A DNA stretch of 64,000 bases from assembly GCF_014529535.1 (NCBI RefSeq), contig NW_023503371.1:927778-991777 (forward strand), written 5' to 3'. Source of the DNA: Bradysia coprophila. Taxonomy: Eukaryota > Arthropoda > Insecta > Diptera > Sciaridae. Under the pieces are notes generated by a model. That model worked only from the letters and a program-made list of their open reading frames with translations, did no database searches and was not told where the DNA came from. How positions within the stretch are numbered: the first letter of the stretch is position 1; every line of letters begins with the position of its first letter. Shown here piece by piece: positions 58,260 to 64,000 of this stretch. A program made the translations under genes and the position numbers.

Positions 58260-59573
58260 ATGTTAGTGACAACTGAGCGACTCGAAAAGTCCGGATCCCC
58301 CAGTAGATGGCACCTCTTAATGCAAACAAAAAACAAACGAAAAACCGTACTCGACAAAATAAAAGGATCTACCGACTGTGTCACAAAAAGTTGTATTTAT
58401 AACGTCGATATGAATTTGCTGGATCTAACTGAAACCTGTAATGGTGATTCAATTGAAGACCATCAATTGTCTTTAATGGTGCAGACTGGACTGAGTGACA
58501 GAAGTTTATCATCGTTAACAGCTGGATATTTGCCGCCAACAAATGCAATTGTTATCGACAAATTGATAACCGATTTGAATCGAAAAGCTGACAACCGAAA
58601 TGCAATTCTGTTAAATGTAGTCCCCGTACCACAATTCTAATCACAACAAAATACTCAAACGATTTACTTTCAGTTGATCAATACAGTCATCAGTTCGTTC
58701 AATCCAGTCACTCGTGCCGACTACCTGTGGTACCTACAGTTCACTGTTACTGTACTGTTGTTGAAGGATACGCCGACATCTATTTTCGCTTTGCAGGGTA
58801 ACTTGCTAACACTGTGTTTCAATGCGTCAACTACAATTTGGGATTCGAATCCAGTTAAGGTTTGGGAATCGAAATTGTTGTAAAATCAAAAGTTAATTCC
58901 AAGAAACGTTCAACCGATTTTAGTTGGACTATTTTGCCAGCCAATTATATGACTTGATCGAAGGCGACAAGAATCTGTTATTCGTTACAAATCAAATTGA
59001 AAATCGTAGCACGTTCGGTTTGCATTTATCGCTGTGCATGCTGTGGAAGTCAATATATCGATGTGTGGGCGAAGAGAAAACCATGTTTCGATTATACCCT
59101 GTACGTCGACAAGGCAGTAAAATTGAGGCGCGCTTTCAATCTAACAAAATTTTAATTTCTTTCCAGCCATCGAATCTCATCGATCTAACGAAGAGAATCA
59201 TTCGAAAGAAACTGGACAAAGATTTCGAAGTCGTCCTCACCTTCATACTTTTGCATTCGAAAATCGCTTCGCTTATTTTCCATCGTAAGCTGCGGTCACC
59301 GCATTACAAATGTAACGAGGAATTTTTCGCATTTGATTTGAGTCTGATCAAAACGTTGAAGGAATTTCTCGAAAATTTAACAGCAAAAGCGGAAGCGATG
59401 TGGCGAAACGAAAACGAGAATTTAGATTATCTTACGGTTAGAATACACTTTGTGATTCTTATGTGACGTGGATCCAGCATTGCTGAAAATTTCATTCTTT
59501 CTTTCAGATGTATGAATATTTGCAAATCGATGTCACTGAGTTTGAGGCGCTCATCCGAAATTTGCAGAAATGA
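58260..59573 (+). CDS. Uncharacterised five-exon protein (351 aa)
   Basis: Exons 58260-58616, 58674-58859, 58924-59100, 59167-59436, 59508-59573. Introns are 57, 64, 66 and 71 bp, all phase 0, with normal GT-AG ends; the frame closes at LIRNLQK-stop. The first ATG (MLVTTERLEKSGS) is 66 bp after a MITE, so either the MITE forms part of the promoter or the gene once began further upstream. The protein has a basic, Ser/Thr-rich N-terminus, then from about residue 95 appears largely alpha-helical with repeated Leu-rich helices (YLWYLQFTVTVLLLK, LHLSLCMLWKSIYRC, DFEVVLTFILLHSKI), resembling a HEAT/ARM-like or scaffold fold. There is no signal peptide or clear transmembrane segment. I do not recognise the family. 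Coding status is well supported by splice structure and frame. Confidence 0.7.
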
Positions 59574-60182
59574 ACCAAAATGATGTACCGTTGTTGTATC
59601 TATACTGTTAAAGGCGTTATTTCCTCGTAAGCGAAATTATAAATTTTAATTAAGAAAGCGAAAATTCGTTTTGTGGCGACGTGTTAACGAGGACTTGTTC
59701 GAGAATTTGGAATCTCTTTCAACGCTCGCCATTAGACAATGTTTTGTTTCTCGCACAATCAGCAAACTGCCTGGAGTTATGGTGTCTTATTGCATTCACT
59801 TGAATTCGATTAAGTTTTATTTTCCTATGGTTTCGCTCTGTCTTTCAAAGTTCGCTTTGTATACTTCGTAACGGGCTTTCCTGTACTTCTTTTGATATCC
59901 GGCATCCTATCTAAACCAACTCTTTCAAACGTTTAATTAGTGACGCTTGCTAGTCGTATGCATCAAAAAAGAGTGAATTTCACAAGTTCAATAAGACACT
60001 GACTTGGGTCATACTCTGATTGAGATTTATTAAAAACAAAAATCCTTCATCAGACAGAAATTCCAACTTGAATGTTTAATGCAAAACTCAACAGTTTTTT
60101 TTTATCGTAAAAATTTTTAATTTCTGTTCAATTTCCTCTATAAATCCCAAATTTAATAAAATAAATTTTGTTCGGTTGCATT
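59574..60182. other. Convergent 3' region
   Basis: Spacer between the tail ends of the uncharacterised plus-strand gene and the minus-strand reductase. A minus-strand AATAAA (TTTATT at 60026-60031) is a likely polyadenylation signal for the reductase. No other gene. Confidence 0.4.
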
Positions 60183-63132
60183 TTATTCGCCAAACACTAA
60201 TGCAAGCACACCCGCCTTAAGAAGAACGAAATATATAAATCCGAGATAAAATACTAATTTCACCACTTTGTCGAGAAGATACATTCTGAAAACAAATTTT
60301 TTATTTTTATATTTTGTCGTATAAAGGTTCGGAACCGGTCAGGTATCCCTTGGAATCCCCGGATTTTCACCTGAACTCAAATGCTCATAATATTTATATG
60401 TCAGAATTCGATATAAAATCGGGTCAGACTGACAGATCGACCTGACTTTTAATTTCATAACCGACTTGTTCCTAGACCTGTTTTTCAGGTGTGCGTTGGG
60501 ATTCCTTTCACTCTGATAATTGATAAAATTGAGTCAAGGAAATGTTCATTCTGTCCCCATTCACTTTTGAGGGAAAAAATATAAAATTCCAACTCACTTC
60601 GCTGTTAACAGGTCTAATTTACAATTTTCTCAGGGCGTCAAAAAACAGTTATTTTTTTACCGAGTACAAAAAATTGTATATTCCAACAAGATCCCTGTTT
60701 GCGGCTAGAGCGAAGCGAGTTGGAATTTCCTAATTCTCCTCCTAGTTGTAAACGAGTTTAGATGCTGAGGGCGTCGAAGAAGTACACATACTTCCTACCT
60801 ACTGTTTTCGACGCATGTAGCAATGCATTGTAGCATGCAAAAAAATCGCATTTAAGTGAAAAAGATTAGGCTATTCACGTCACACGCATGACCATTTCTC
60901 TTTATTCTTTTTTATGCATGCACCTCGTTAAAGAATCGTTCAATACGAAGATGAATTTGAGAACAATTTGTATCAGCTAGGTATTGTCTGAACTGAACGC
61001 CTTGATTTAAACCTATTTTTTCTTAAAACTTTCAAATATCCTGACCGTTCCTTTATGTCACCGATCACTAAGCGAAATAAAAATTAACTCTGACTCACCG
61101 CTTGTAATTCAACCTGGCTTTCGGTAAATTTTCATCTTTCTCATGTAATAAGTATCTTCGTGCGCCCAGCATACAATCCATAAAAAATTCCCTCACGTCC
61201 ACGGTTATAAAATTGTCATACCGGAAACTTTTAATGTCACACGGTTTGATATCGTCGTGTAATTTCAGGAAACAGTCGTTTTCGAATACCCAATGCGTGA
61301 GCATGAAATGCTCTAATGCTAAATTGGCGGCATAAATACGTCGTTGCAGTTTCACCAAACTGAGAATGCAAAGTTTTTAGTGCTGACGCACTATAAATAA
61401 TTTACAATTTATATGCCAATCACTTACAATTGCTTCTGGCCGATGATCTTGAATATGGTGTCGACAATGTAAGCGGTACAGATGTGAAATACGATGAACT
61501 AAAAAATTTAGTTTGATAATTTTAGCAATTGGGAAGAACATGTGCTTAAAAAGGGCAGATCTGGCAGCGTTATTAATTGTGATCTCAGGAGTAATTTTGG
61601 ACAAAGGTGGACTAACCTTGATAAAATTGTGATACCGACATTTCGTGATGCTTCCACCAGGCCTCCAAAGCATTTTGTCAAATGGAATGTGAGAAGACAA
61701 CTCTTCTCCCATAGTAACTATGAATCCAGTCGTGAACTTACGTTGTAGAGACGTTGAACAATTGTACACGACTATCGGTTCGCTGTAAATCATAAATCAG
61801 AATCTTATGGTTCGACCATTGTATAGTTGTGTTGCGTACCTCGACGGCTGTGTGGCTCTTTTCCAGGCTGCAACAATCATTGCCTTAATGGAAGTGTCGA
61901 CGGGCGTAAAATCGGAAACAATGTCTGGATCTCCATATGTTGTTCGTAAAATACCTGCAAACATCTTGTCTTACTACACCAAGTCGACACCACGATCGCT
62001 AAAAATTCTTACCGATTCCACTTGCTAATAACAGGCCGACCGGGCCATTAAAATTATCGACCCAACCTGCAATCGGTTCTTCCATGGCAGAAATAACGAT
62101 TGAAGGTCGAAAAATGATAATAGGAAGCCGGTGTTGAAAGTCGATGGCAACCTGTTCTGCTAATCCCTTGGTAAACGTGTATGTATTCGGCTCATAATTT
62201 ATGTACTTCTCCGTGAGCACATCTAGCACTTCGGGAAAATCTTCTGCTAATTTAATCGTCGCCTTCCAATCCCCGTTTGCTGCATACGTCCTTTCACATA
62301 CAACTCTCTGTAGCGGATTGAAGTATGTCGTCGAGACATGTACGACCACTGTCAGATTTTTTAATGTTTCTGCGAACAGCATTAACTCGCGCGTGCCACG
62401 TGTGTTCATAATGACTGCTTCGTGCAATGGATCATCGAAGCGAACGCTTGCCGCCGAATGGAATACAACCGAAACATTCGCCATGCGCAATTTGTCCTCT
62501 TCGTTTATAGCTAATCCCAGTTCCATCACATCTCCGAGGATGGGTACCATTTTGTCGAAATTTTTCGGATTATCTTCTCGCAACAGATCAAAAACCTATC
62601 AATGAATTCGTGATGGGCCGTTGAGAATTTGATTTTAAAAATTATTATCTTACCGGCAGATCCTGAAGTGCCTTAATCCTTTCCTGTGGACTTTTGCTTT
62701 TCTTCGATCGAATCAAAATGAATATGTTATTGATGTCCGGACAAGATCGTAACAGCTTTTCGATCAATACTTTGCCCATGAAGCCGGTACCTTTGGATAT
62801 ATATGCATTGAGGTTTTAGCAGTTGATGACAGATGACGTCAGTGAAAGTTAGACATGAATTTGCTTCAGCTTATACGTCTTTTATAAAGACTATTTATAC
62901 TAGTAAATAGTTAGAAATAGTTAGACGCATTGCGTGGTAGTGATAAAACTTATGAGCAGTTTTGTTAATATAAATGGAAGAGCTGAAAAACACCTGAAGC
63001 AAATTCTCGTCCAAATTTCACCGACGTTTACTATATGTGGATAATTGGAAATCGTATTTTACCTCCAGTAATAAATACATCTCGACCTCGAAAGAAGTCT
63101 GGTATATTCGGTATGGAATCGTCGTCGATCAT
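60183..63132 (-). CDS. Fatty acyl-CoA reductase (alcohol-forming), complete
   Basis: Reduces long-chain acyl-CoA to fatty alcohol with NADPH, for waxes, cuticular lipids or pheromones; known family activity (EC 1.2.1.84). Eight exons: 63063-63132, 62654-62790, 62013-62595, 61840-61954, 61617-61782, 61428-61498, 61099-61359, 60183-60285. The frame closes at 501 aa, the normal length. Start MIDDDSIPNIPDFF; NADPH-binding TGGTGFMGK at residues 22-30; GDVMELGL, VFHSAASVRF and HVSTTY follow; catalytic YTFTK (Tyr208, Lys212); FRPSIV; then the sterile/FAR C-terminal domain with FHICTAYIVDTIFKIIGQK, RRIYAANLALEHFMLTHWVFEN and MLGARRYLL. The last exon encodes a C-terminal membrane segment (KLVFYLGFIYFVLLKAG). 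Insect reductases of this type sit in ER or peroxisomal membranes. Exon 5 contains a donor-like GTAAGT that must be read through to keep the family motif TMGEEL in frame. No breaks. Substrate cannot be told from sequence. Confidence 0.93.
60335..60500. repeat. Second TCAGGT / GACCTG cluster within reductase intron
   Basis: Several copies of GGTCAG, ACCTGA, GACCTG and TTTTCAGGT occur within 165 bp in the last intron of the reductase gene, resembling the cluster at 41740-41970. Probably the end of a related transposon. Confidence 0.35.
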
Positions 63133-64000
63133 TTTTTAACAGTTCTTGTGTAATCGCTGAACACGCCGGTGTATTTAGCAGGAAAGTATCACTTTCTGGA
63201 ACAAAAGATAGCTTACGCTGAATTTATTTAAACAGAAAATCAGCAAAAACATCATTGATCATGATGTTGATCACCTCAGGGCAACGCGAAGAATCTATTT
63301 GAACTTTCTTTTTACTTTTGGGAATGAATTCCTTTACCCTCCCTAAGCAAAATAGACTGCGCATTTGATTCATTACATGAGGTGATAAAAGCATAGTCGT
63401 AAGTGTGCTTTGAGTATCACAAAGTTGTTTTCAAACTTGAAGAATTAGGAATACCTCTAATGGCACCACCGCTCCGCGAATTTGCAATCTGATGATTAGC
63501 CGAAAGAAATATTAGAACCGCAGGTATATTGAGAGGCCGATAATAAATGCATTGAATTTGTCGGTTATTTTAATTTGCCGAAGGTTATTCAAGGTGGTGG
63601 TCAGTCGACAGACGATAATTTTTTCAACTTTGTTTATCGGATAACCGGATTAATAAAATTTTCCCCATTGCAGCGATTTCAAGAACCTTAGGTTATTTAT
63701 ATGTTCTTGTGCGGCTACTAGTGATTTTCTAGTAAATGGAGGCAATAGAAATCAGGTTTTTTTTATCACATTTAACTTAAATTTTAAACCATTGTACAGT
63801 GTAATTAGTGATGAATGCTGATGTTGCAAGTATTTAATTATGCTCACTGACAACATTCACTAATATCCAAATACGCCATCAGAGTTTCTTCAAATGAAAT
63901 CCATTATTGACAATAATCTTGTATCAGACACCAATTGATTTCAATGTTATTTTTGTACATATTGATGCAAGCAACAAGTAAGAATTTCCAATTGACCAAG
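63133..64000. other. Reductase upstream region, no other gene
   Basis: 5' flank of the reductase gene, presumably with its promoter. No further coding region or element recognised to the window end. Confidence 0.45.

Noticed and set aside
61719..61741. Apparent 24-bp intron GTAAGT...TAG in the reductase gene
   Set aside because: Too short to be an intron, and reading through keeps the frame and the family motif.
1..64000. CRISPR arrays, operons, prophage or other prokaryotic features
   Set aside because: Spliced genes, intron phases and eukaryotic families show animal nuclear DNA; the tandem arrays have no spacer structure.
1..64000. tRNA or rRNA genes
   Set aside because: No cloverleaf with A and B box words or rRNA-like conserved segment was found by reading; a tRNA or covariance-model scan would be needed to exclude them.

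Overview
This is an AT-rich animal nuclear window, almost certainly from an insect and most likely a dipteran. Genes have short GT-AG introns, BTB zinc-finger proteins open with the insect-type FSLRWNNY start, and about half the DNA is small, mostly hAT-like transposon debris. A lower (nematoceran) fly such as a fungus gnat would fit, but that is inference. Exon structures below were assembled by hand from reading frames, splice sites and intron phases; all full models close in frame.

Layout. 0-10.7 kb is mostly intergenic, with MITEs, an 18-bp minisatellite, one foldback repeat and a candidate small secreted-peptide gene (minus, 4014-4223). 10.7-14.4 kb holds a complete seven-exon chromokinesin of the KIF4/Klp3A family (minus). 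14.4-31.1 kb is a gene-poor, transposon-rich stretch that includes a 2.08-kb foldback element with a second transposon nested inside it. 31.2-43.5 kb is a plus-strand gene for a sarcospan-like four-transmembrane protein (559 aa) with an unusually long Asn/Ser-rich cytoplasmic tail; its 8.6-kb first coding intron is filled with MITEs, a 0.9-kb minisatellite and a composite inverted-repeat block. 43.5-49.6 kb is a transposon cluster: a 5'-deleted hAT element with perfect 8-bp target duplications and a spliced transposase remnant, and a second 1.7-kb element that carries further insertions. 49.6-55.7 kb is a BTB gene (minus) with two alternative C2H2 zinc-finger terminal exons. A Myb/SANT-like (trihelix) unit lies within its second intron, either as a nested small gene or as a third class of C-terminus. 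57.2-58.2 kb contains four MITEs. 58.26-59.57 kb is a five-exon gene of unknown function (plus), and 60.2-63.1 kb is a complete eight-exon fatty acyl-CoA reductase (minus).

The genes are unrelated in function (mitotic chromosome motor, muscle/adhesion membrane protein, transcription factor, lipid reductase), as is usual in eukaryotes; there is no operon or pathway cluster. The most unusual features are the nested trihelix/BTB arrangement, the sarcospan-like protein with its long tail, the intron-retaining defective hAT element, the layered transposon nests with intact target duplications, and the use of different self-complementary words as subterminal repeats by at least three hAT-like elements.
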